DNA of 64,000 bases from Allopusillimonas soli (GTDB lineage: Bacteria; Pseudomonadota; Gammaproteobacteria; Burkholderiales; Burkholderiaceae_B): contig NZ_SDQC01000001.1 in the NCBI RefSeq assembly GCF_004153445.1, positions 868,001 through 932,000 on the forward strand, written 5' to 3'. The notes beneath the pieces are model-generated. The model was not told the origin of the DNA and made no database searches. It worked only from the letters and a program-made list of their open reading frames with translations. Position numbers and translations under genes: made by a program. Shown here in pieces: positions 37,083-45,877 of the stretch (position 1 is its first letter; the number at the start of each line of letters is the position of its first letter).

Positions 37083-37799
37083 TCAGCGCTGGCCGAAATG
37101 CTGGTCAATGAACAGATCCTTCAACGCTCGGGGCTGCGAACGCCAATACTGCTTTGGCGCAACAACCTGAGCGCCCAGCGTCGCGGCGGCATGCCATGGC
37201 CACCTGGGATCATAAAGCAAGGCCCGGGCCATTGCGATGGCATCTGCCTTCCCTTCCGCCACAATGGCTTCAGCCTGGCCGGCATCCGTAATGAGCCCGA
37301 CAGCGATCGTGATCATGCCGGTTTCAGTCTTGATTCTCTCGGCAAACCCTAGCTGGTATCCCGGGCCCAGTTCTATCTTCTGCAGGGGCGATACACCGCC
37401 GCTGGAAACATGAATGGCGGCGCAACCATGCCTCTTCAACGTCTTTGCCAAGGCGATCGTGCTGGATACATCCCAGCCGCCATCAACCCAGTCCGAGGCC
37501 GAAACACGCACCCATACCGGCATTTCGCGAGGCACGGCGGCGCGCACGGCGTCAAAGACCTCTACCGGAAAGCGCATCCGGTTTTCCAGGCTTCCGCCAT
37601 ACTCGTCGGCACGACTATTGGCCAGAGGCGAAAGAAACTGATGGAGCAAGTAACCATGCGCCATATGAATTTCGATGCCGTCCAGCCCCAGTCGCACAGC
37701 GCGTATTGCTGCCTCGACAAACTGCGCCCTTACCTGCGCAAGCCCCGCTTCATCAAGTGCTGACGGCGACTCCTCCCCCTGAGCCCAGAGAACGCTCAC
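37083..37799 (-). pseudogene. 5'-truncated NADH:flavin oxidoreductase (old yellow enzyme, YqjM-like)
   Basis: The frame encodes only the C-terminal 238 residues of a protein normally about 370 long. It begins near SALDEAGL and contains EIHMAHGYLLHQFLSPLANSRADEYGGS (H45 and H48 are the substrate-binding histidines) and the C-terminal FMN phosphate region. The first 130-145 residues, with the catalytic Cys/Tyr loop and most of the FMN pocket, are missing, and the upstream in-frame sequence reaches a stop at 37845-37847 without resembling them. The only start is a GTG overlapping the previous gene's stop (GTGA). It is probably a deletion remnant and inactive. Confidence 0.75.
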
Positions 37800-38893
37800 T
37801 GCAACTGCCGGTAGCTCGGCGGCACCATGAACAAGGCGTCGCGATCAGTTTCCGACAATATGTGCAGGTGTTGCTCAAAACCAAGCATGCCGTCCATATC
37901 CGTATCAGGCGGCGTCTGCTTTCCCAGGGATCCGGCGCGTCGCACTACCATGCTTTGATAGAGCGTGACATAGGCGTCGGGTACCGCCGACACTCGTCCG
38001 GCGGGGGTATCCGGAGGGCATGAAGGCATGCCATTAAGCAGCGTCAAAATCTCATCCGGTATCCGCTGCCTGGAAACATAAGAAACGAACTCCATGGCAA
38101 TCGCTGCATCCGGCGTACCGCCGGGCAAGTATTCAATCTCCCGATAACCCAGGGCATCATGCCCGCCAATGCGCTTGGACGGGAGCTGTTTAACAGTACG
38201 TTGAGGCGTGTAATTGCATCGCGCCGGGTCGTCGGCAATGGACGCCGCAATCTCGTCAGGCTCAGGTGCTCCAGCCAGCCTGACCCATGTTTTCTCGCGC
38301 GTATCCAGCACCAGATATTCGCCCACATCAGGCTTGTAGATTACCGCACTCGCATCATCAAGGTCATCGACACGCAGCCAGCGATCCCATACCGCAATAC
38401 GCCTGAGCCTGGGCCTGTTCAGTTCCGCCTGCCGCAGATTATCTTCGGCTTGCTGAGCCAAAGCTTCCGCCTTCCTTGCACCGTCTTCACGCTCCTTGCG
38501 CACCGCACCCATGGCCATGTCAAACACCATTCCAGCCACCGGATTTACCTGGCTCAACAAGCTTCCGGCTTCACCACTGATCATGTCCAGAATCCTCGCC
38601 CCCGCATCTGCGCCGCGCAACGCTCGCAGTGCGGTCTCGCGCTTGACCGCCGCCTCTGCGCGCCGCTGCGCAAGCGAAGCGGTATGCGAAAACTCGTCCA
38701 AGGCCCGGGCGTAATGGCGTTCGAAGGAGTCGGGACCGTCGGGCAACTGACCGGCAGGCACGACCAGATCAAGGGCATCGTACTGAAATCGTGCCGGTGC
38801 TTCAGCAGGCTGTTGCCCCGCCAACTGTGCTGCAGCGGGCGCGGCTCCCACAAGAAAATATAAGCAGAGAATGCGCAACGATCCATAATACAT
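37796..38893 (-). CDS. Hypothetical exported protein
   Basis: A 365-residue protein I do not recognise. A signal peptide covers about residues 1-22 (ILCLYFLVGAAPAAAQ). Residues 50-150 are helical and charged around a hydrophobic patch (LLSQVNPVAGMVFDMAMGAV). The C-terminal half is mixed and contains three Cys residues. AGGAG lies 7 bp before the chosen ATG, six codons inside the longest frame. Its 3' end is fused by overlap to the truncated old-yellow-enzyme frame, so it may have arrived with the rearrangement that removed that enzyme's 5' end. Its far C-terminus (VPPSYRQLQ) could itself be affected. Confidence 0.6.
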   Translation of the reverse strand: MYYGSLRILCLYFLVGAAPAAAQLAGQQPAEAPARFQYDALDLVVPAGQLPDGPDSFERHYARALDEFSHTASLAQRRAEAAVKRETALRALRGADAGARILDMISGEAGSLLSQVNPVAGMVFDMAMGAVRKEREDGARKAEALAQQAEDNLRQAELNRPRLRRIAVWDRWLRVDDLDDASAVIYKPDVGEYLVLDTREKTWVRLAGAPEPDEIAASIADDPARCNYTPQRTVKQLPSKRIGGHDALGYREIEYLPGGTPDAAIAMEFVSYVSRQRIPDEILTLLNGMPSCPPDTPAGRVSAVPDAYVTLYQSMVVRRAGSLGKQTPPDTDMDGMLGFEQHLHILSETDRDALFMVPPSYRQLQ

Positions 38894-38950
38894 AACGTAT
38901 CTCCTAGGCAACTTCGCTCAACGTACAAATGGCTCGGTTACACAATACCT

Positions 38951-39955
38951 TTAGCATTCCTGCGCATGGCCGCAAAGGCGCTTTAGGATCCGGGAAAACT
39001 TCTCTTCTGCATCCATTGGCGTATGGCGTACACGCCTTATCAGACTCAGCGGCGGCAACTCCCAATCCATCTTCCAGGGGAGAATGCCCACTGCCCCGCG
39101 CCGCATCATATCTCGCGCAATGTCCTCGGGCACCACTGAAATCACATTATCGTTCTTGCTTAGCACGCCGTGCATCACGTCAATGGCATAAGTCTCGATG
39201 ATAGGAAGCGGCACGGGCACCTGCGCCTGAGTGAAAAGCTCGGCCATCTTGGCGCCAACCGGCGTCTCAGGCGACGGCAGTATCCAGTTGATTGCCGCCA
39301 GCGCGCGCCAGTCAAGCCTGCGCCCTTTCAGGCGCTTGATCAAATCCAAGTGCCCTATCAGCACCGGACGTTGTGTATAGAGCACTTCATGCCACAGTTT
39401 GTCACGGCCGGCGACAGCTGAGGCACGCCCCAGGACGCAATCCAACTCGTGGTTGCATAGCGCCTGCACGAGCTGATCGGTGGTCGCCTGCTTGATGGCG
39501 ATGACAATGTTATGGCGTTCATAGAGCTGCGTTACGGCCTCAGTAAGCAGCGTACCTGATATATATGGTACCGCGCCGATCAGTAAGCGTGCACTACGCC
39601 CCTTTCGCACCGCCTCCATTTCACAGGCCCAATGGTGCAGTTCGTGAAGCATGTGATTGGCCTTCAGCATGGCCAGCCTACCCATCTCGGTTGGCGCCAA
39701 TCCACGCCCTGAACGAACGAATAGCGGTGCACCAAAAAGAGATTCGATTTCAGCAAGCGTCTTGGTGACAGCGGGCTGCGTAATGCCTGCCTCCCGAGCC
39801 ACCTGCGTCAGCGATCCGTGCTGCCCGACACGTTTGAGCATCTCGAGATGACGCATTTTCATCCTGGAAATAATTCTTGCCGCCGCATGCTCCGCTGAGC
39901 CGTCTTGCCCCAGCGGGCTTGGTTCTGAATGGCGGGCTTCCATCTCGTTTGCCAT
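38951..39955 (-). CDS. LysR-family transcriptional regulator
   Basis: A 334-residue LysR protein with an N-terminal extension of about 30 residues before the HTH (MKMRHLEMLKRVGQHGSLTQVAREAGITQPAVTKTLAEIE). The effector domain follows from about 120 (RLLIGAVPYISGTLL), resembling GbpR/PcaQ-type regulators. It is divergent from the gamma-glutamyltransferase operon across 107 bp that holds an ATAAC-N6-GTTAT site, so it likely controls that operon. Confidence 0.87.
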   Translation of the reverse strand: MANEMEARHSEPSPLGQDGSAEHAAARIISRMKMRHLEMLKRVGQHGSLTQVAREAGITQPAVTKTLAEIESLFGAPLFVRSGRGLAPTEMGRLAMLKANHMLHELHHWACEMEAVRKGRSARLLIGAVPYISGTLLTEAVTQLYERHNIVIAIKQATTDQLVQALCNHELDCVLGRASAVAGRDKLWHEVLYTQRPVLIGHLDLIKRLKGRRLDWRALAAINWILPSPETPVGAKMAELFTQAQVPVPLPIIETYAIDVMHGVLSKNDNVISVVPEDIARDMMRRGAVGILPWKMDWELPPLSLIRRVRHTPMDAEEKFSRILKRLCGHAQEC

Positions 39956-39968
39956 TTTCGCCCTTGAG

Positions 39969-39984
39969 ATAACTAAGTGGTTAT
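39969..39984. promoter_or_regulatory. LysR-box-like inverted repeat between divergent genes
   Basis: ATAAC (39969-39973) and GTTAT (39980-39984) are inverted around 6 bp in the AT-rich gap between the LysR and gamma-glutamyltransferase genes. A second GGTTAT lies at 40011-40016. This is the usual spacing for a LysR activator site. Confidence 0.4.
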
Positions 39985-40062
39985 GGATTTATCATTATTT
40001 AATCAATCATGGTTATTTTAAGTGGATATACTTTTTAAATCCTTCGCAAGCTGGATTCCCCC

Positions 40063-41898
40063 ATGACCGAGTTCACGACAAGACCCGAGATACAAGGTAC
40101 TTTTGGCGTTGTATCGTCCACGCACTGGCTGGCGTCGCAAGTCGCAATGAGCGTACTGGAACGGGGCGGCAATGCCTTTGATGCAGCTGCCGCGGGCGGA
40201 TTCATGCTCCAAATTGTCGAGCCTCATCTGAATGGCCCAGGCGGCGAAGCGCCTATCATGATATGGAGCGAGGCGGAGCAACGCATGCGCGTCATTTGCG
40301 GGCAAGGCACCGCTCCCGCACTCGCAACGCCTGATTTTTTCCAGCGCCAAGGTCTGGAAATGGTCCCCGGCATAGGCCTTCTGCCGGCAACGGTACCGGG
40401 CGCGTTCGGGGGATGGCTCACCATGCTGAGAGACTACGGCACATGGGAGCTGGAAGATGTACTGCGCCCCGCCATCGAATATGCCAACAATGGCTTTCAC
40501 TTGGTGCCCCGTATCGTGCAAGCGATCCTCGCCGTGGAAAGCCTCTTTCGCAATGACTGGACCTCCTCGGCGGAAATCTGGCTGCCTGGTGGCCGCGTGC
40601 CAAAGCCCAACGCGCTATTTCGCAATCCCGCCGTCGGCGCCATGTATGCGCGCATTTTGAAAGAAGCATCAAGCCAGGGCACGGATCGCACGGCGCGCAT
40701 TGATGCCGCTTTATCTCTTTGGTACCAAGGCTTCGTGGCAAAGTCCATAGACGGTTTCTATCGCAATGAATCCGTGATCGATTGCACAGGAGAGCGGCAC
40801 CGCGGCTTGCTCCGGCTATCGGATATGGCGGACTGGAAAGCAAGCTACGAGGAACCGGTAACTATCGAGTACGGCCGATACACCGTTGCAAAATGCGGGC
40901 CGTGGTCGCAAGGCCCTGTTTTCCTGCAACAGCTGGCAATGCTGCAACATACAGACATCGCCACCCACGCGGCAGACTCGGCTCGATTCGTACATTGCAT
41001 TGCCGAGGTTGCCAAGCTCGCAATGGCTGACCGCCTGGCGTGGTATGGCGACCCTTCCCACACGGACGTTCCCCTGGATGCCCTGCTGTCCGAAGCCTAC
41101 GCGAAAGCCCGCGTACAGACGTTGACGCCTCAGGCGTCAAAGACGCTGCAGCCGGGAAAACCGTTAGGCCGGGAGCCGCGGCTTCCGGACCTGGAGGTAT
41201 CCCGGCGTGCATTGGCGCGCGCGGATGCGCGGTTCGGCATTGGCGAGCCCACTTTCGCCGAATTGCCTCCTGTGGACTCCTGGCTGGATAACGAAATCTT
41301 TGTCGGGGACACCTGCCACATAGATGTAATCGACCAGTTTGGGAACATGGTTTCCGCCACACCGTCCGGCGGGTGGCTATCCTCCAGTCCCGCCGTTCCA
41401 GGCCTTGGCTTTTCCGTCAACACACGCTTGCAGATGACCTGGCTTGACGAGGGGGTGCCGGGGCGCCTTCAAGCCGGCAAGCGGCCCAACACCACGCTGT
41501 CGCCAAGTATGGCACTTCGCGACGGGAAACCTTATATGGCGTTCGGCACCCCTGGCGGCGACCAGCAGGACCAATGGACGCTGGCCTTCTTTATACGGCA
41601 CGCCGTATTGGGTATGAACTTGCAACAGGCGATTGACGCGCCTGCCTGGCACGTCGAGCATTATCCTGCTTCATTCTGGCCCCGAACCCTGAAAACAAAT
41701 CGCCTTGTCGTTGAATCGCGCTTCGCTTCCGACGAACTGGACAGGCTTGCCGCGGCAGGCCACGACGTCACGGTGGGCGGTCCATGGTCTGAAGGAAGGA
41801 TAAGCGCTTGCACCCGCCAACACGACAAGGCTGGGCGCCTTGTGCTTCGTGCCGGCGCCAATCCGCGCGGCATGCAGGGCTACGCTGTAGGGCGCTGA
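40063..41898 (+). CDS. Gamma-glutamyltransferase family protein (Ntn hydrolase)
   Basis: A 611-residue Ntn-type precursor. The N-terminal block is GVVSSTHWLASQVAMSVLERGGNAFDAAAA. The predicted self-cleavage site is GD/TCHIDVIDQFGNMVSATPSGG, with nucleophile Thr417 (usually TTH, here TCH). FGTPGGDQQDQWTL is a conserved C-terminal block. No signal peptide is visible, so it is probably cytoplasmic, unlike E. coli Ggt. It may hydrolyse gamma-glutamyl or similar amides such as those on acylase substrates. It heads an operon with a Bug receptor and a GAF protein. Confidence 0.88.
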   Translation: MTEFTTRPEIQGTFGVVSSTHWLASQVAMSVLERGGNAFDAAAAGGFMLQIVEPHLNGPGGEAPIMIWSEAEQRMRVICGQGTAPALATPDFFQRQGLEMVPGIGLLPATVPGAFGGWLTMLRDYGTWELEDVLRPAIEYANNGFHLVPRIVQAILAVESLFRNDWTSSAEIWLPGGRVPKPNALFRNPAVGAMYARILKEASSQGTDRTARIDAALSLWYQGFVAKSIDGFYRNESVIDCTGERHRGLLRLSDMADWKASYEEPVTIEYGRYTVAKCGPWSQGPVFLQQLAMLQHTDIATHAADSARFVHCIAEVAKLAMADRLAWYGDPSHTDVPLDALLSEAYAKARVQTLTPQASKTLQPGKPLGREPRLPDLEVSRRALARADARFGIGEPTFAELPPVDSWLDNEIFVGDTCHIDVIDQFGNMVSATPSGGWLSSSPAVPGLGFSVNTRLQMTWLDEGVPGRLQAGKRPNTTLSPSMALRDGKPYMAFGTPGGDQQDQWTLAFFIRHAVLGMNLQQAIDAPAWHVEHYPASFWPRTLKTNRLVVESRFASDELDRLAAAGHDVTVGGPWSEGRISACTRQHDKAGRLVLRAGANPRGMQGYAVGR

Positions 41899-41976
41899 AC
41901 ATCGCAAGCCTGCGGCTGCTGACAACTTATACACCAGACAATCACAAGCAATAACCAACCAATCAGGAGACCCAAC

Positions 41977-42951
41977 ATGTTATTTAATATGCGCAAAGCT
42001 GCCAATGCGGCCATCGTAGCGCTGCTTGCCGCCTATTCCTCGGTGGCCTGCGCCGCGTGGCCCGATAAACCGGTAACACTGATTGTGCCCTGGGCCCCCG
42101 GCGGCTCCACCGATATTCTTGCGCGCGTCTTATCCGAGCACCTGGGCAAAAGCTTGGGGCAACCCTTTGTGGTGGAAAATCGCCCAGGCGCATCCGGCAA
42201 TGTAGGCTCCAATATCGTCGCGAAGGCCAAGCCCGACGGATACACATTGCTGGTGGGCTCCATGAGCACGCACACTATGAACCAGGCACTCTACTCGAAC
42301 ATGCCTTTTGACGGCGTGAAAGACTTCACCCCTATCGCCAAGCTTGCTCTTGTCACCAACACCATGGTGATCAATCCTTCCGTACCTGCGAACAATGTCG
42401 CGGAGTTCATCGCCTATGCAAAGGCCAGGCCCGGTGACATCGCGTATGCCTCGGCCGGCCCAGGATCGACCAATCACCTGAGTGCCGCCATGTTCGAGAA
42501 AGCTACCGGCATCAAGATGCTGCATGTCCCCTACAGAGGCGGCGCCCCCGCCGCGCTCGATACCGTAGGCAACCGGACTCAGTTGCTGTTTACCGCGGGT
42601 ACTCAATCCCTGCCTTTTGTAAAGCAAAACAAGCTGAAATTATTGGCCGTTACGGAGGCGCAGCGCGCACCCACGCTGCCCGACGTGCCAACGGTAGGCG
42701 AAACCGTGCCCGGATATGAACTGGCGGTTTGGTATGGCGCCTTTGGCCCCGCGGGATTGCCGCCGGATATCGTGAACCGGCTGAATACGGAAATCAACAA
42801 GGCGCTGAAAGATCCCGATGTCGTTCAAAAGATGGAAGGCATGGCAGTACAGGTTCTTGACAGTACGCCCGAGCAGTTTGCCCAGGATCTGGCCCGCGAT
42901 GCCAAGAAATATGACGAGATTGTGCGCGATCTGGGCATACGGATCGAATAA
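41977..42951 (+). CDS. Tripartite tricarboxylate transporter substrate-binding protein (Bug family)
   Basis: A 324-residue receptor. The signal peptide covers about 1-27 (ending CAA). Motifs are LIVPWAPGGSTDILARVLSEHLG, VVENRPGASGNVGSNIVAKAKPDGYTLL and LPDVPTVGETVPGYEL. CAGGAGA precedes the ATG. It lies 78 bp after the gamma-glutamyltransferase gene and 9 bp before a GAF gene on the same strand. The ligand may be a gamma-glutamyl compound or related carboxylate. No permease genes are adjacent. Confidence 0.9.
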   Translation: MLFNMRKAANAAIVALLAAYSSVACAAWPDKPVTLIVPWAPGGSTDILARVLSEHLGKSLGQPFVVENRPGASGNVGSNIVAKAKPDGYTLLVGSMSTHTMNQALYSNMPFDGVKDFTPIAKLALVTNTMVINPSVPANNVAEFIAYAKARPGDIAYASAGPGSTNHLSAAMFEKATGIKMLHVPYRGGAPAALDTVGNRTQLLFTAGTQSLPFVKQNKLKLLAVTEAQRAPTLPDVPTVGETVPGYELAVWYGAFGPAGLPPDIVNRLNTEINKALKDPDVVQKMEGMAVQVLDSTPEQFAQDLARDAKKYDEIVRDLGIRIE

Positions 42952-42960
42952 GGCTGGCAG

Positions 42961-43473
42961 ATGTTTGACAGTAGTACAAGTATTGCGCGCATCCCTTTGA
43001 GGAATCTGGACGAAGTCACGCGCGCTTGCGCCAACGGCGATTCGCATGCATTGTTCTCCGCCATCGACGGCTGTCTGCGCGAAGTCCTGAAACAGTCGCT
43101 TTGCACGGTGAATCGCTACGAAGCCAGGGATGAGCGATTGACGAGACTGTACAGCTCGGATCCATCGTCGTATCCCGTTGGAAACAGCAAGGACAAGGCA
43201 GGTACGGCCTGGGGACGCCATGTGCTACACGAACGCCGGCTGTTCATTGGACAAGGAGTGGATGACATCCGGCAGTCTTTCGATGATCACACCACCATCA
43301 ATGCCTTGGGCCTGCGATCCGTGATCAACGTCCCTATCGTGGCAAGGCATGCCTGCCTGGGAACGCTGAATCTACTGATGCGATCTGAAAAAGTCGATTC
43401 CGGAATGATCCAGTGGGCGCAACTGGCGGGGCTGCTGATTACACCGGGATTTTTGTTTGATGCATTGCCGTAG
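42961..43473 (+). CDS. GAF-domain protein
   Basis: A 170-residue protein consisting of essentially one GAF-type sensor domain (CTVNRYEARDERLTRLYSSDPSSYPVGNSKDKAGTAWGRHVL, then INALGLRSVINVPIVARHACLGTLNLLMRS). No output domain is attached. It lies 9 bp after the Bug receptor and ends the operon. Single GAF proteins of this type follow Bug or amidase genes in some Burkholderiales and may sense the substrate. The role is unknown. Confidence 0.78.
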   Translation: MFDSSTSIARIPLRNLDEVTRACANGDSHALFSAIDGCLREVLKQSLCTVNRYEARDERLTRLYSSDPSSYPVGNSKDKAGTAWGRHVLHERRLFIGQGVDDIRQSFDDHTTINALGLRSVINVPIVARHACLGTLNLLMRSEKVDSGMIQWAQLAGLLITPGFLFDALP

Positions 43474-43553
43474 GGTGGCGCCGCAGCAATACCACCCTTC
43501 GACAATGCATCTCAGAGATCATGCTCATGTTCTTTATGCCCCTATCGCCTGGG

Positions 43554-44522
43554 CTAATCCACCTTGGCACCAGACTGCTTTACGATTTCTCCCCAGGTTT
43601 CATATTCACGTTTTAAAAGGTCGGCGAATTCTTCGGGACTGGAAGGACGCGGCAGAGCACCCACAGATTCGAGCTTTGCAGCGACTTCCGGGTCCTGCAA
43701 GATTGATTGCAAGGCCGCGTTGATTACCTTGACATATGCGTCGGGCGTGCCGGCTGGAAGTACCATGCCCAACCATGCCGCGACATTGAAGTCTTTAACG
43801 CCAAGTTCAGCCAGCGTTGGCACGTCGGGATAAAGCTTAAGCCGTTCAGACACTGTGACGCCGAGCAGCTTGAGGCGGCCTGATTCGATAAAGGGCTTGG
43901 TTACGGTAACCGTTTCTATTCCGACATCAACGTTGCCAGCAGCCATATCCGTCATGGCTCTTGCGCTCCCTTTATACGGAATATGCGTCAGCTCAATACC
44001 CGTTTCGCGTTGGAGAAGTTCCATGCCCAGATGAGACAAAGTCCCGCTACCCGACGATGTGTGGTTCAGTTTCCCTGGATGTTGCTTTGCATACGCGACG
44101 AAACTTTTGAAATCACTGAAAGGAGCATCAGCACGGGCAACCAACACAAGCGGGAAGTCGATAAGGGTGCCGATAGGTTGAAAGTCTTTTAGCGTATCGT
44201 AGCCAACGGATTTATACAGATGTGGATTGGTGACGTAGGCTGCGGTGGCCGAAAGCACCATGGTATAGCCGTCAGGTTTTTCCTTGGCGAGCTGCGCCAG
44301 GGCAAGGCTGGCTCCCTGCCCTGGCTTGTTTTCAACGACAAATGGCTGCCCCAGCCTTTGCGAAAGCTTCTCCGCCACCAAGCGGCCCACTATATCGGTG
44401 GCCTGGCCGGGCGGATATCCGATTATCATCGTTACAGGTTTTTCTGGATAGGCTGTCCAGGCCTGCGCTGTGGCCGCTACTGCAAGAATACCGGCACCCA
44501 CCCATTTATTGAATTTCCCCAT
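43554..44522 (-). CDS. Tripartite tricarboxylate transporter substrate-binding protein (Bug family)
   Basis: A 322-residue receptor with a signal peptide (hydrophobic part about 8-21, ending AQA). VTMIIGYPPGQATDIVGRLVAEKLSQRLG, VVENKPGQGASLALAQLAKEKPDGYTMVL and YPDVPTLAELGVKDF are the Bug motifs. AGGAG lies upstream. It follows the CoA-transferase gene by 49 bp on the same strand, suggesting that the captured acid is then activated by CoA transfer. Confidence 0.9.
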   Translation of the reverse strand: MGKFNKWVGAGILAVAATAQAWTAYPEKPVTMIIGYPPGQATDIVGRLVAEKLSQRLGQPFVVENKPGQGASLALAQLAKEKPDGYTMVLSATAAYVTNPHLYKSVGYDTLKDFQPIGTLIDFPLVLVARADAPFSDFKSFVAYAKQHPGKLNHTSSGSGTLSHLGMELLQRETGIELTHIPYKGSARAMTDMAAGNVDVGIETVTVTKPFIESGRLKLLGVTVSERLKLYPDVPTLAELGVKDFNVAAWLGMVLPAGTPDAYVKVINAALQSILQDPEVAAKLESVGALPRPSSPEEFADLLKREYETWGEIVKQSGAKVD

Positions 44523-44571
44523 TTCATTGTCTCCTAGTGGTTTCTTGTCTATAGCCGAAGAATTGGCAACG

Positions 44572-45792
44572 TCAGATCACGCCGGACTCCCTCAATGATG
44601 TGATTTCCTCTTGACTGAGTCCCAGCGATGCGAAGACCTCATCGTTGTGTTGCCCGATATATGGGCCTGCATGGCGCACTGCGCCAGGCGAGTTGCTAAA
44701 AACTGGAGCGACATTCTGCATGCGCACGGTTCCCAGTTCATCATCGGGTACCGCTACGAGGGCCTGGCGAGCGGCAAAGTGCGGATCCTGAAAAATATCA
44801 GCAATGTCGTAAATGGGGCTGAATCCAACTTCATGTTCATCCAGAATGTCACAGAGCGACGCTATCGAATGCTTGGATATTTCGTCACGGATAATTTCAT
44901 CAATCTCCTGGCGGTGTGCCACCCGCATGGGATTGGTCAAGAACCGCTCATCGGCGATCAGTTCTGAACGCCCCAATGCTCGACAGAGTCGCTCGAAAAT
45001 GCTTTGTGTTGAAGCGGCAATGGACGCCCACTTGCCATCGCGTGTTCTGTAGATATTTCCGGGCGCGGCATACTGGCTAAAACTGCCGGAACGCTGGCGA
45101 ACTATGCCTAGCTGATCGTACTCAATAGGCAGGAACTCCATGATTCGAAACATGGACTCCATCAGGGAGCAATCAATCTCTTCCCCTTTTAGGGCTCCGT
45201 TTGCATGGCGCTGATACAGCGCTGCCAGAATACCCACAGCACCAAACAAGCCTGCCACAGCGTCAGCAATGGGAAAACCGAGATGCAAGGGCGGCCCATC
45301 CGCCTCGCCGCAGATATTCGTGAAGCCCGTCATTGCCTCAAAAACCCGGGCAAAACCTGGCCGATGACTATATGGCCCTGTTTGGCCAAAACCCGTTACC
45401 CTAAGAATCGTCAGTTCGGGATTTATGTCATGGATCCAGGCTTTAGTGATACCCCAGCTGTCCAGTTTTCCCGGCCGAAAATTCTCCACCAGAACATCGT
45501 ATCGAGGCAGCAGCTTTGCAAGCAGATCAAGGCCTTCTTGGCGGTGAAAATCTATGGTGACGCCACGCTTGTTCCGATTGGTCACCTTCCACCATAAGGG
45601 CACACCGTCCTTGTACGGCGGCAGGCCGCGTAGCGAATCCCCCTGGCCCGGCTGTTCCACCTTCAGCACTTCCGCGCCGAGGTCGCCCAGCAAGGTGGCA
45701 GCAAACGGCCCCGCATAAACGGTGGACATATCAAGCACGCGCAGCCCATTCAGGGGACCGGCAAATGTGGATGGATCGCCATTTTCAGACAT
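44572..45792 (-). CDS. Class III CoA-transferase (CaiB/BaiF family)
   Basis: A 406-residue CoA-transferase. The N-terminal block is GLRVLDMSTVYAGPFAATLLGDLGAEVLKVEQP. The catalytic Asp is D165 in GEADGPPLH. GRGEEIDCSLMES-like sequence (ALKGEEIDCSLMES) and RHAGPYIGQHNDEV are conserved. It moves CoA between carboxylic acids. It forms an operon with a Bug receptor and is divergent from a LysR gene 85 bp away, making a compact uptake, activation and regulation unit. The substrate acid is unknown. Confidence 0.9.
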   Translation of the reverse strand: MSENGDPSTFAGPLNGLRVLDMSTVYAGPFAATLLGDLGAEVLKVEQPGQGDSLRGLPPYKDGVPLWWKVTNRNKRGVTIDFHRQEGLDLLAKLLPRYDVLVENFRPGKLDSWGITKAWIHDINPELTILRVTGFGQTGPYSHRPGFARVFEAMTGFTNICGEADGPPLHLGFPIADAVAGLFGAVGILAALYQRHANGALKGEEIDCSLMESMFRIMEFLPIEYDQLGIVRQRSGSFSQYAAPGNIYRTRDGKWASIAASTQSIFERLCRALGRSELIADERFLTNPMRVAHRQEIDEIIRDEISKHSIASLCDILDEHEVGFSPIYDIADIFQDPHFAARQALVAVPDDELGTVRMQNVAPVFSNSPGAVRHAGPYIGQHNDEVFASLGLSQEEITSLRESGVI

Positions 45793-45877
45793 TTATATTG
45801 CTTCAATGAAATAATAGTCATGCTGAGTATAGGTATGGAATCAGCCTACGAGAACCCGCATATCCTGGATTTCAGAC

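Noticed and set aside
45793-45877. LysR operator between the CoA-transferase and LysR genes
   Set aside because: I found no inverted repeat of useful length in this 85-bp gap, though a site is expected from the divergent layout.
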